Shown: in pieces, positions 23,826-29,282 of the stretch | Layout of the letters: the number at the start of each line of letters is the position of its first letter | How positions within the stretch are numbered: the stretch's first letter is position 1 | Source: a virus | Length of the DNA: 29,282 nt | Direction: 5' to 3' (one strand) | IMG/VR virus record: IMGVR_UViG_3300047289_000017 | Coordinates: 1 to 29,282 of that record | The notes under the pieces: model-generated | The model's input: the letters and a program-made list of their open reading frames with translations, nothing else | Database searches by the model: none | Told to the model about the DNA's origin: nothing | Position numbers and translations under genes: made by a program

Positions 23826-24092
23826 ATGTATATAGACAACTTAACAGGAATTGAATTCACTTTTAGAACAGACGATCAATACGAAAATGCCCGCTTCGGT
23901 GGATACATTGAGAATTATAAGATCGCTAGAGTAGAAGTAACCTACGACGATGGATCTAGAATAGATGCGCCGTACCACTCATTCGAAGAATTCCAAAAGT
24001 GCGTTAAGCAAATGTGGGATGCCAAGAATGTAGTAAGTGTATTACCCTATCAAGCTGATCACTACTACGATATACAAGAATATGCAGAATAA
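23826..24092 (+). CDS. Small protein of unknown function
   Basis: An 88-residue protein not recognised (NLTGIEFTFRTDDQYENARFGGYIENYKIARVEVTYDDGSRIDAPYHSF, then a helix EEFQKCVKQMWDAKNVVSVLPYQ). The alpha/beta layout without cysteine pairs or membrane helix gives no functional clue. It lies 17 bases after the previous stop, in the same run of genes. Confidence 0.6.
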   Translation: MYIDNLTGIEFTFRTDDQYENARFGGYIENYKIARVEVTYDDGSRIDAPYHSFEEFQKCVKQMWDAKNVVSVLPYQADHYYDIQEYAE

Positions 24093-24117
24093 TTTAATAA
24101 CCGTAAAAATAAACAAC

Positions 24118-24327
24118 ATGAATGTATTTGATAAATTATGTCCAGAAAAATATGAGCAATTAGAAATGGAAAGAATGCAAGTAGCCGCAGATCCAGAATT
24201 CCAAGCTTGGATGAGAGCTCTGAATGTGTCCTCTTCTTACGAAGATAGATCAACTAAGATCAACGCATTAGAACTACAGATGCAGTACAACACTAAACTA
24301 TATTCTAAACTAAACTTTAACAAATAA
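24118..24327 (+). CDS. Small helical protein of unknown function
   Basis: A 69-residue protein (MNVFDKLCPEKYEQLEMERM...), almost entirely helical and rich in E, Q and M. I prefer ATG 24118, after AATAAACAAC. In-frame ATGs at 24082 and further upstream run into the preceding gene. The function is unknown. Confidence 0.55.
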   Translation: MNVFDKLCPEKYEQLEMERMQVAADPEFQAWMRALNVSSSYEDRSTKINALELQMQYNTKLYSKLNFNK

Positions 24328-24330
24328 GAT

Positions 24331-24936
24331 ATGAGATTAAGCAAAAATGATAAGACATTTATTGAGATAGTAAAAAATGGTTGTAAGAAACACAAGATAT
24401 CGTGTAAGCTTAAAGAAGTTAAGTACTTAAAACCAATTCCATCTGTAAGATGCACTGGATATTTTGATGACGAAGGTAAAACGTTGCAAGTCGCAATGAA
24501 ACAGAAAGATTCTTTTGAAATATTGGTACACGAATACAGTCACCTTACGCAATGGGTAAATAAGATACCAGTTTATATGAAAGCAAATAAGTATCTGTTC
24601 GCTGTAGATGCTTGGATATCAGGTGAGAAGTTCTCTAGTTCTATGGTAGATGCCGCAATACAAGGCGTAATAGATCTAGAATTAGACAATGAGAAGAGAG
24701 CAGTTAAGTTGATAAGCAAATACAAATTGAGTATTGATAAAGAAAGCTACATAAAGAAAGCGAATGCTTATTTGTATTTTTATCATTGGATGAGAAAGAC
24801 TAGAAAGTGGAGTAGTCCTAATAACTTACCTTATAGGAACAAGAACATTATTGCCGCCATGCCAAACACATTCAGAGGCAAGTACGATAAGTTACCAAAG
24901 AGATTTGAAAAACTATTTAAACAAGAAAATATATAA
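24331..24936 (+). CDS. Zincin-like metallopeptidase 1 (HEYSH)
   Basis: A 201-residue protein. EILVHEYSHLTQW gives H67-E68-x-x-H71, and NEKRA (E121-x-x-A124) is a good candidate third zinc ligand 50 residues on, the layout of gluzincin peptidases. Before the motif lie a basic helical segment (KNGCKKHKISCKLKEVKYL) and an FDDEGKTLQVAM strand, the usual strand leading to the active helix. The substrate is unknown. Two more HExxH proteins follow within 2.6 kb. Confidence 0.7.
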   Translation: MRLSKNDKTFIEIVKNGCKKHKISCKLKEVKYLKPIPSVRCTGYFDDEGKTLQVAMKQKDSFEILVHEYSHLTQWVNKIPVYMKANKYLFAVDAWISGEKFSSSMVDAAIQGVIDLELDNEKRAVKLISKYKLSIDKESYIKKANAYLYFYHWMRKTRKWSSPNNLPYRNKNIIAAMPNTFRGKYDKLPKRFEKLFKQENI

Positions 24937-24937
24937 T

Positions 24938-25174
24938 ATGAAAGCAACATTAGAATTTGACTTAGAAGAAGGCCAAGACAAGACAGCTCATTTACGATGC
25001 GTTAAAGCAGTAAACATGGCAGTAGCACTATGGGATATGGATCAATACTTGAGAGGACTTATTAAATATGGAGAGCTCGACGATGCTACTTATAAAACAC
25101 TTGAAGAGACCAGAGATAAACTAAGAGAAATTATGAGCGAAAATTCAATTGATTTAGACGAGTTATTAAATTAG
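24938..25174 (+). CDS. Small phage protein, WDMDQYLR type
   Basis: A 78-residue protein. MKATLEFDLEEGQD, then AVALWDMDQYLRGLIKYGE and EETRDKLREIMSE match a small protein common in many phages (an F-x-L-x-E strand followed by the W-D-M-D-x-x-LR helix). No function has been assigned that I know of. ATG 24938 follows the zincin stop by one base. Confidence 0.75.
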   Translation: MKATLEFDLEEGQDKTAHLRCVKAVNMAVALWDMDQYLRGLIKYGELDDATYKTLEETRDKLREIMSENSIDLDELLN

Positions 25175-25178
25175 TGTT

Positions 25179-25742
25179 ATGAAGATAAATAGAAAACGTG
25201 TAGCGTGGTATCTACAGAATATCAGAGCTAAGAACGAAGAACTAACAGACGAACAGTTGGTAGATAAATTAGCAACATGGATGGAAACGAATCCTGAATG
25301 CATAAACATCGACGGTGTATCCCACCCAGGTCGTTACTACTATTCTACGGTTGGTTATGGCATATTCAGTTTATTGGGAGAAAGATACAGAATGGGTAGA
25401 GTAGAGATATTCGATAAGCAAAACGAGAGTGGATATCAAATAGCCGAAGGATCTTATTGTATGCCGTTCGTATCCGCTAATCAGTTCGAAGATTTCATAG
25501 AGTCTATAGAGACAGATCTACCTATAAGCATCAACATAGGATCTCATGATTGGTGCGAAGAAGCTTGCGCTATAGATTTAGGCTTCGAGAATGCAGAGGC
25601 AATGAGAGACAAAGCGAATGTTAAAGCATATCGAGATAAGCTGAACGACGAATACGCTGTAGAACAGGGTTACAAGGATTTTGCAGACTTATTATCTAAA
25701 AGTAAATGGAATAAAACAAAACAAGATGAAGATACAATATAA
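25179..25742 (+). CDS. Protein of unknown function
   Basis: A 187-residue protein not recognised. It has a helical start (RVAWYLQNIRAKNEELTDEQLVDKLATWM), then a beta-rich middle (GRYYYSTVGYGIFSLLGERYRMGRVEIF). A short SHDWCEEACAIDLGFENAEAM segment precedes a helical, lysine-rich end. It ends with a 17-base overlap into the second zincin gene, suggesting coupled translation. Confidence 0.65.
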   Translation: MKINRKRVAWYLQNIRAKNEELTDEQLVDKLATWMETNPECINIDGVSHPGRYYYSTVGYGIFSLLGERYRMGRVEIFDKQNESGYQIAEGSYCMPFVSANQFEDFIESIETDLPISINIGSHDWCEEACAIDLGFENAEAMRDKANVKAYRDKLNDEYAVEQGYKDFADLLSKSKWNKTKQDEDTI

Positions 25743-26391
25743 CATAACAGAAATAAAACCAAAGGTATTTGCAGTTGTGGTACCAGATAGATACCACAGA
25801 GCAATGTTGTTCATGAGAGTACAAGAGTACTACGAATCTCCTAACCCTAAATTCAGAGGCAAGTCTTTTGGAATATGGGACTACATAGAATGGTATAGTA
25901 GAAAGAACGGAGACAGATTTAATTATGCATCAGATTGGGTCGGCTTTAACTTCCCTTTAGAAGTAGCCTTAAACTGCTATGATACTTTGGATGATGCATA
26001 CACTCCTTACGATGAGCTCATGCATAAGATTGCTTGGGATATATATGAAATGAACAAAGATTCTGGTAAAGCCTATATCATTGGCGTAGCAGATTTGACG
26101 TCTAGCACATTTCAACACGAACTGTGTCACGCATATTACCATATCAATAAGAAGTATAAGAAAGAGGTGGATGACATCACTAAAGATATAGATCCTAAAA
26201 TATATAAGAGAATGTGTAAGAACTTAGAAGATATGGGCTATACTAAAAAGGTATTCAATGACGAGATTCAGGCCTACACATGTATCGATTCAGATTACTT
26301 TGAATTCAATTTCAAGATATCGGAAACTAAATTAGAAAAACTATCAAAGAAGTATAAAGTCATATATGAAAAATACGTTAACCAAAAATAA
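25726..26391 (+). CDS. Zincin-like metallopeptidase 2 (HELCH)
   Basis: A 221-residue protein. SSTFQHELCHAYYHI gives H131-E132-x-x-H135, and NDEIQAYTCID gives E180-I-Q-A183 as the likely third zinc ligand, 45 residues later. EIQAY is a common third-ligand context in small zincins. The N-terminal 120 residues are alpha/beta with many aromatics (FNYASDWVGFNFPLEVALNCYDTL). ATG 25726 starts inside the previous gene. No family name can be assigned with confidence. Host-protein processing or maturation of virion proteins is possible. Confidence 0.72.
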   Translation: MKIQYNITEIKPKVFAVVVPDRYHRAMLFMRVQEYYESPNPKFRGKSFGIWDYIEWYSRKNGDRFNYASDWVGFNFPLEVALNCYDTLDDAYTPYDELMHKIAWDIYEMNKDSGKAYIIGVADLTSSTFQHELCHAYYHINKKYKKEVDDITKDIDPKIYKRMCKNLEDMGYTKKVFNDEIQAYTCIDSDYFEFNFKISETKLEKLSKKYKVIYEKYVNQK

Positions 26392-26488
26392 AGATAAAGA
26401 GAAAGAGAGACTTAAGAAGTACAAAGAGGTACAAAAGCAAGTCATAGCCAATTTAACAAAGACAGAAAGAAAAGCATTAGGATTATGA
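26366..26488 (+). CDS. Very small basic coiled-coil protein
   Basis: A 40-residue ORF (start MKNTLTKNKDKEKERLKKYK, end RKALGL) bridging two zincin genes. It overlaps the previous stop by 26 bases, and its own TGA overlaps the next ATG (ATGA). It is lysine-rich and helical. The double overlap supports it, but no homologue is recognised. Confidence 0.5.
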   Translation: MKNTLTKNKDKEKERLKKYKEVQKQVIANLTKTERKALGL

Positions 26489-26880
26489 GAAAGGAAAGGA
26501 ACTACGTAACTAGAGCTACCGCACAGAAGATACTGGATTGGTGTTACTTCACATACGGTAGATCCAAGATAAATGGTCCGTATCCGGCTCTTGAGTTCAG
26601 AAAGCCTGACTATTATACTGGAGACGACTACGGCTATTACGACGAAGTGGATCAGACCATATTCGTAAACAAAGAAATTCACCACACAGTAGAAGAGCTT
26701 GTTAAGACCATTATTCATGAGTATTGGCACTACGTTAGTCACTCTATGCATGAGTATCAGATATTAGCCAAGTGGTTGACTTCAGACAAGAACCCAATGG
26801 AGAAGGATGCAATAAGGATAGAGAGAAGAGACTATAAAAAATGTCTTAGGTTTCTTAAAAAAGAATACAACATTGGTTAA
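26485..26880 (+). CDS. Zincin-like metallopeptidase 3 (HEYWH)
   Basis: A 131-residue protein. VDQTIFVNKEIHHTVEELVKTIIHEYWHYVSHSMHEY supplies the edge strand and H78-E79-x-x-H82. NPMEKDAIRIERRDY supplies E106-x-x-A109, like the NPxExxA element of small phage and bacterial zincins (the third ligand). The first 40 residues contain a YPALEFRKPDYY strand. This is the shortest and cleanest of the three zincins. The sole upstream spacing is a four-base overlap with the 40-residue ORF. Confidence 0.8.
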   Translation: MRKERNYVTRATAQKILDWCYFTYGRSKINGPYPALEFRKPDYYTGDDYGYYDEVDQTIFVNKEIHHTVEELVKTIIHEYWHYVSHSMHEYQILAKWLTSDKNPMEKDAIRIERRDYKKCLRFLKKEYNIG

Positions 26881-26885
26881 CCTCA

Positions 26886-26896
26886 AATATTTATGT
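26886..26896 (+). promoter_or_regulatory. AATATTTATGT motif upstream of 26904
   Basis: Shares ATATTTAT with the elements at 2971 and 19672. It lies eight bases before the start codon, in a 23-base gap. Confidence 0.25.
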
Positions 26897-26903
26897 TCAG
26901 GAT

Positions 26904-27119
26904 ATGCTGATATACGATCAACTAGATAGAATAGCGGAAGAGGCACAGATTCCCACCGAGCTACACGAATACCTACACATAAACAGTAGAGAGGTTTGGG
27001 TAGACACAATGGTTTTGCTAATAGAGAGCGGACAGATCAAACCGGTACCGAAGACGATCAAAGTTTTAGCTGAGAATTGGGAAGATTTGTTATGCAGGAA
27101 GTATTCAAATTTAAACTAA
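26904..27119 (+). CDS. Small helical protein of unknown function
   Basis: A 71-residue protein (LIYDQLDRIAEEAQIPTELHEYLHINSREVWVDTMVLLIESGQIKPVPKTIKVLAENW). It is helical and acidic. It contains LHEYLH, which superficially resembles HExxH but lacks a second histidine at the right spacing. It ends four bases before the holin-like gene. The function is unknown. Confidence 0.65.
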   Translation: MLIYDQLDRIAEEAQIPTELHEYLHINSREVWVDTMVLLIESGQIKPVPKTIKVLAENWEDLLCRKYSNLN

Positions 27120-27123
27120 GATA

Positions 27124-27417
27124 ATGACGATTTTACAGGCAACGGTTGATAGTTCTAGTGTGAGTTCCGCCTTTATGCAATATGGTATATTGGGCGTATT
27201 AGCTTTCTTATTAGGATATTTTGCATGGCAACAGTACCTAAGACTAGTAGAAAAGAACGAAGCACTTGAGGAGAAGGTAGATAAACTGCAAGAGCAGATG
27301 ATGAAGATACTAGTAGAAGAAAGAGATCGACTGGATACCTTGATAAGAGAGAACACAGCAGCACTACAAGAACTACAGAAGACTATATATAAGTACATGG
27401 TTAAAAACAGAGAATAA
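27124..27417 (+). CDS. Holin-like membrane protein with coiled coil
   Basis: A 97-residue protein. A hydrophobic segment around residues 18-36 (MQYGILGVLAFLLGYFAWQQY) is followed by a long heptad helix (RLVEKNEALEEKVDKLQEQMMKILVEERDRLDTL) to the end. This matches the BhlA/UviB-like phage holin family, with a single transmembrane helix and a charged helical tail. If so it permeabilises the inner membrane at lysis, but no lysin gene is recognised beside it. A different membrane anchor role cannot be excluded. Confidence 0.65.
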   Translation: MTILQATVDSSSVSSAFMQYGILGVLAFLLGYFAWQQYLRLVEKNEALEEKVDKLQEQMMKILVEERDRLDTLIRENTAALQELQKTIYKYMVKNRE

Positions 27418-27728
27418 TGGATTTTAAAAGATCGGCACTAGCAAAAGCGGGAGACAAATTAATTAAAGCTTTAGAGTTGGCCGAATCATTTAAAAAACGT
27501 AAAGAAACTTTAGAACAAGATTACGGTACTAAAATATACCTCCTAAAAGAGGCATTATCAGAAGAATACAAAAGATGTTTAGAGAATAGCAAGTCCACTG
27601 GACTTTTTGCTATGAAGAGAGAGGTGGTAGAAAAGCACATACAATTCGTAAAGTCAGTGCAAAACAAAAAGGTATTTAACGAAAACGAAAAACAAATTAT
27701 AGACACACTCATCTCAAAATACACATAA
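27417..27728 (+). CDS. Helical basic protein of unknown function
   Basis: A 103-residue protein, nearly all helical and rich in K, E and L (SALAKAGDKLIKALELAESFKKRKETLEQDYGTKIYLLKEALSEEYKRCLE). A basic middle is followed by a helical end. Its first base is the last of the holin-like gene, so the two are co-translated. It could be a partner of the holin-like protein. No homologue is recognised. Confidence 0.65.
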   Translation: MDFKRSALAKAGDKLIKALELAESFKKRKETLEQDYGTKIYLLKEALSEEYKRCLENSKSTGLFAMKREVVEKHIQFVKSVQNKKVFNENEKQIIDTLISKYT

Positions 27729-27744
27729 ACTCCATCTAAAGGTT

Positions 27745-27945
27745 ATGAAACAATTGTTTACAAAAAAGTTTGGTAAGAAGATCACTATCAAACCATGCAG
27801 CTCAGATCAAATCGGTTGCGACTATCACTTAGATCTATTCGGTGCATCATGTCCATCGTGCCCACATCAGCCATCTAATAAGACCAAATTCTTTACTTTC
27901 GGAGCTCCCAAGTCTGCCCCATTGGTCCAAAAACAAAAAGCTTAG
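27745..27945 (+). CDS. Small cysteine-rich protein
   Basis: A 66-residue protein with cysteines at about 18, 25, 36 and 39 (KPCSSDQIGCDYHLDLFGASCPSCPHQP) and a basic, proline-containing tail. C-x6-C and C-x2-C could bind zinc. The start has the GTTATG context. The C-terminus (FGAPKSAPLVQKQKA) looks low-complexity. It could be a real small gene or a chance ORF. Confidence 0.45.
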   Translation: MKQLFTKKFGKKITIKPCSSDQIGCDYHLDLFGASCPSCPHQPSNKTKFFTFGAPKSAPLVQKQKA

Positions 27946-27977
27946 TATATTATAGTCATTTGGTACCAAGCGTGCCC

Positions 27978-28001
27978 AAAGAGCCCAAAATAGGCCCTTT
28001 T
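27978..28001 (+). terminator. Possible rho-independent terminator
   Basis: AAAGAGCC pairs with GGCCCTTT (7 of 8 pairs) around the loop CAAAATA, followed by only one more T. The A-run before and T-run after suggest a two-way terminator, but the U-tract is short. It lies downstream of the 27945 gene end. Confidence 0.35.
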
Positions 28002-28010
28002 ATGCGTATT

Positions 28011-28028
28011 GAGAACCAATCAGTTGCA
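28011..28028 (-). repeat. Palindromic motif copy E, inverted
   Basis: On the minus strand TGCAACTGATTGGTTCTC. It contains the 12 bases AACTGATTGGTT of copy C and matches it at 14 of 18 positions. Confidence 0.5.
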
Positions 28029-28047
28029 CATGTTAAAAAAGAATATC

Positions 28048-28065
28048 CATAACGCGTTGGTTATC
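28048..28065 (+). repeat. Palindromic motif copy D
   Basis: CATAACGCGTTGGTTATC with inverted arms ATAAC/GTTAT. The sequence continues TATGAAGAACTTTT, almost as after copy C. Confidence 0.7.
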
Positions 28066-28135
28066 TATGAAGAACTTTTAAGATACTTGATAAATAATTT
28101 TTTTGTTTCGGAGGATAGCAGTACTTTTACCTAGT

Positions 28136-28155
28136 TGATGCCAAATAAGGCATCA
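28136..28155 (+). promoter_or_regulatory. Perfect 7-bp hairpin in leader
   Basis: TGATGCC and GGCATCA flank AAATAA, 33 bases before the 28189 ATG. A run of A/T and TTTTTT follows at 28165-28170. It could be a leader regulatory hairpin, an operator or a weak terminator. Confidence 0.45.
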
Positions 28156-28188
28156 TATATATAAATTTTTTAATATTAAATAAAAGTT

Positions 28189-29115
28189 ATGAATACACTA
28201 CAAACTACGTTGACCGCGTTACAGTCACAATTGGAATCTCAAAAAGAAGCATCTAAGTATTACTACGACAATGTCTTCGCTAAAGAAATTGCTACGTTAG
28301 AAGCAAGTATCGTTGAATGGTTTTACAAATTTACAGGAGAAACTTACACAATTAAGATCGAAAGTGGCGGAGAAACATTACAGATCTATTCTCTTGATCA
28401 AGAAAAAGCAGATATGTGGAGACATAATGCTATTACCATAAACTATTACTCTCGATACAACGAAGAAGCGAAAGCAAAATTAAGTTTCTATTCTAAAGAG
28501 TGCGAGTACGACGATACTAAGACTATTGCTTACTTAAAAACTTTAGGTATGGTTTCTGTATTAATGCCTCAAATCAATTTTATGATGCCTACGTGGAAAG
28601 CTGAGTATCAACAGTACGCACAAAAACGTTATGCTACATTCGAGCAACCAATATCTCACACAGAATTTGCTATACGTAAAACAGAGACTCAGATATTAGA
28701 AGAAGGTTTAGCTTCTTACAAGCAAGCTGGATTTACACATACCATATCTTCTCGTACAGAATGCGAAAGACACTACAATATTGATTACGATCAACAAGGT
28801 GCTTATACATTAGAGATAAAACCTAATCAGTATTTTGATCTACAAACAGGTAGAGGTCGATACGATAATGTAAGAGTGTATGCATTCGAAGTTGTAGGTC
28901 ACGTTAAAAACGGTAAAGTCGAGATGAACATAAAGACTACTGCGGTAGAAGACGGATCATTCAGTCCTATAGTTGTTACTAAAGCAAGATTCGACGACTT
29001 CATTGCAACTGTATACAATTGGGAGAACTTTGATAGACCTAAATACAATGCCAAGCAAACTGAAAGGTATCTTGATCACATGAGTAAATTTACTACTGTA
29101 GTAGAAGTAGCTTAA
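28189..29115 (+). CDS. Protein of unknown function (308 residues)
   Basis: A 308-residue protein not recognised. The first 40 residues are a helix (LQTTLTALQSQLESQKEASKYYYDNVFAKEIATLEASIVEWFYKF). A beta-rich segment follows (YTIKIESGGETLQIYSL), then a long mixed region. Later strands (YTLEIKPNQYFDLQTGRGRYDNVRVYAFEVVGHVKNGKVEMNI) look like a barrel or sandwich. It is the first gene after regulatory region 2 and has the AAAAGTTATG context. It has no membrane segment and no visible catalytic motif. Confidence 0.7.
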   Translation: MNTLQTTLTALQSQLESQKEASKYYYDNVFAKEIATLEASIVEWFYKFTGETYTIKIESGGETLQIYSLDQEKADMWRHNAITINYYSRYNEEAKAKLSFYSKECEYDDTKTIAYLKTLGMVSVLMPQINFMMPTWKAEYQQYAQKRYATFEQPISHTEFAIRKTETQILEEGLASYKQAGFTHTISSRTECERHYNIDYDQQGAYTLEIKPNQYFDLQTGRGRYDNVRVYAFEVVGHVKNGKVEMNIKTTAVEDGSFSPIVVTKARFDDFIATVYNWENFDRPKYNAKQTERYLDHMSKFTTVVEVA

Positions 29116-29138
29116 TTAATAACATAAAAATAAAGTAT

Positions 29139-29282
29139 ATGAAATTGTATGCAGTTATCCTCACGACAGAGGACTATATAAACACGGTGATATTTGACAA
29201 CGAAAAAGAAGCTGTAGACAGTTTCGATTGTATCGACTACAATGTTGTTGACGATTATGATAACACATTTGCAGTAGTAGCA
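29139..29282 (+). CDS. Start of a gene cut by the window edge
   Basis: 48 codons, open to the end of the window (MKLYAVILTTEDYINTVIFD, then DNEKEAVDSFDCIDYNVVDDYDNTFAVVA). Acidic alternating strands suggest a small alpha/beta protein. It follows an A-rich leader (AATAAAGTATATG). The function cannot be judged from the fragment. Confidence 0.6.
   Translation, partial: MKLYAVILTTEDYINTVIFDNEKEAVDSFDCIDYNVVDDYDNTFAVVA

Larger units (their letters stand above)
27946..28188 (+). promoter_or_regulatory. Non-coding regulatory region 2
   Basis: 243 bases without a plausible gene. It contains a terminator-like hairpin (27978-28001), two motif copies (E inverted and D direct), a strong hairpin at 28136-28155 and an A/T-rich leader ending in AAAAGTTATG. 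It shares repeats with 21481-21705, so both gene cassettes are probably regulated alike. Confidence 0.55.

Noticed and set aside
26344-26751. Long minus-strand ORF (135 codons) opposite the third zincin
   Set aside because: Hydrophobic cysteine-rich translation opposite a gene with HEYWH and ExxA motifs; no antisense gene support.
26904-27119. LHEYLH in a 71-residue protein as a fourth zincin
   Set aside because: The residues read H-E-Y-L-H, but there is no following ExxA or other plausible third ligand and the helix is near the N-terminus, so it was not counted with the zincins.

Overview
The window is about 29 kb of AT-rich DNA with roughly 49 tightly packed protein genes, all on the + strand, plus a tRNA block at the left end. 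Ends commonly overlap by 1-20 bases (TAATG, ATGA). No ribosomal, central-metabolic or transposase genes are visible. Clustered tRNAs, many very small ORFs, a PD-(D/E)XK nuclease, a ribbon-helix-helix protein, a holin-like protein and families of short unknown proteins point to a large tailed bacteriophage (Caudoviricetes, probably T4-like in genome scale). The host cannot be fixed. Nearly all genes lack a Shine-Dalgarno sequence and have A-rich leaders, as in Bacteroidota, but that is only a hint.

Layout. (1) 1-750: two clear tRNAs (Ser-UGA, Gln-UUG) and two abnormal tRNA-like RNAs whose ends pair like tRNA acceptors but whose middles are far too long. A small membrane-protein gene lies between them. 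(2) 786-3215: a membrane/coiled-coil protein, two zinc-ribbon proteins, a possible MazG-like protein, an iron-sulphur PD-(D/E)XK nuclease and a ribbon-helix-helix protein. (3) 3225-19672: a 16.4-kb, almost uninterrupted sugar island. It has eight recognisable glycosyltransferases and a ninth divergent one, plus GDP-mannose 4,6-dehydratase, GDP-L-fucose synthase, an RfbH-type 3-dehydratase, two further NAD(P)-dependent epimerase/reductases, a methyltransferase, DUF3431-like and DUF5672-like proteins and two small phage proteins. (4) 19695-21480: four genes of unknown role, the last a zinc-ribbon HNH-fold protein lacking the expected catalytic histidines. (5) 21481-21705: a non-coding regulatory region with repeats. 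(6) 21706-27945: about 17 small genes, including three different HExxH zinc-protease-like proteins within 2.6 kb, a putative holin and very small ORFs. (7) 27946-28188: a second regulatory region sharing repeats with the first. (8) 28189-end: one 308-residue unknown protein and the start of another gene.

How the parts work together. Gmd and the fucose synthase convert GDP-mannose to GDP-L-fucose, and the GT11 enzyme is the natural consumer. The RfbH-like enzyme followed directly by a short reductase looks like a 3,6-dideoxyhexose branch. The remaining transferases and the methyltransferase could assemble and cap a complex glycan on the virion or host surface; the acceptor is unknown. The most unusual items are the two oversized tRNA-like RNAs, the phage-borne 3-dehydratase/reductase pair, the zincin cluster and the repeated palindromic motif ahead of two gene cassettes.
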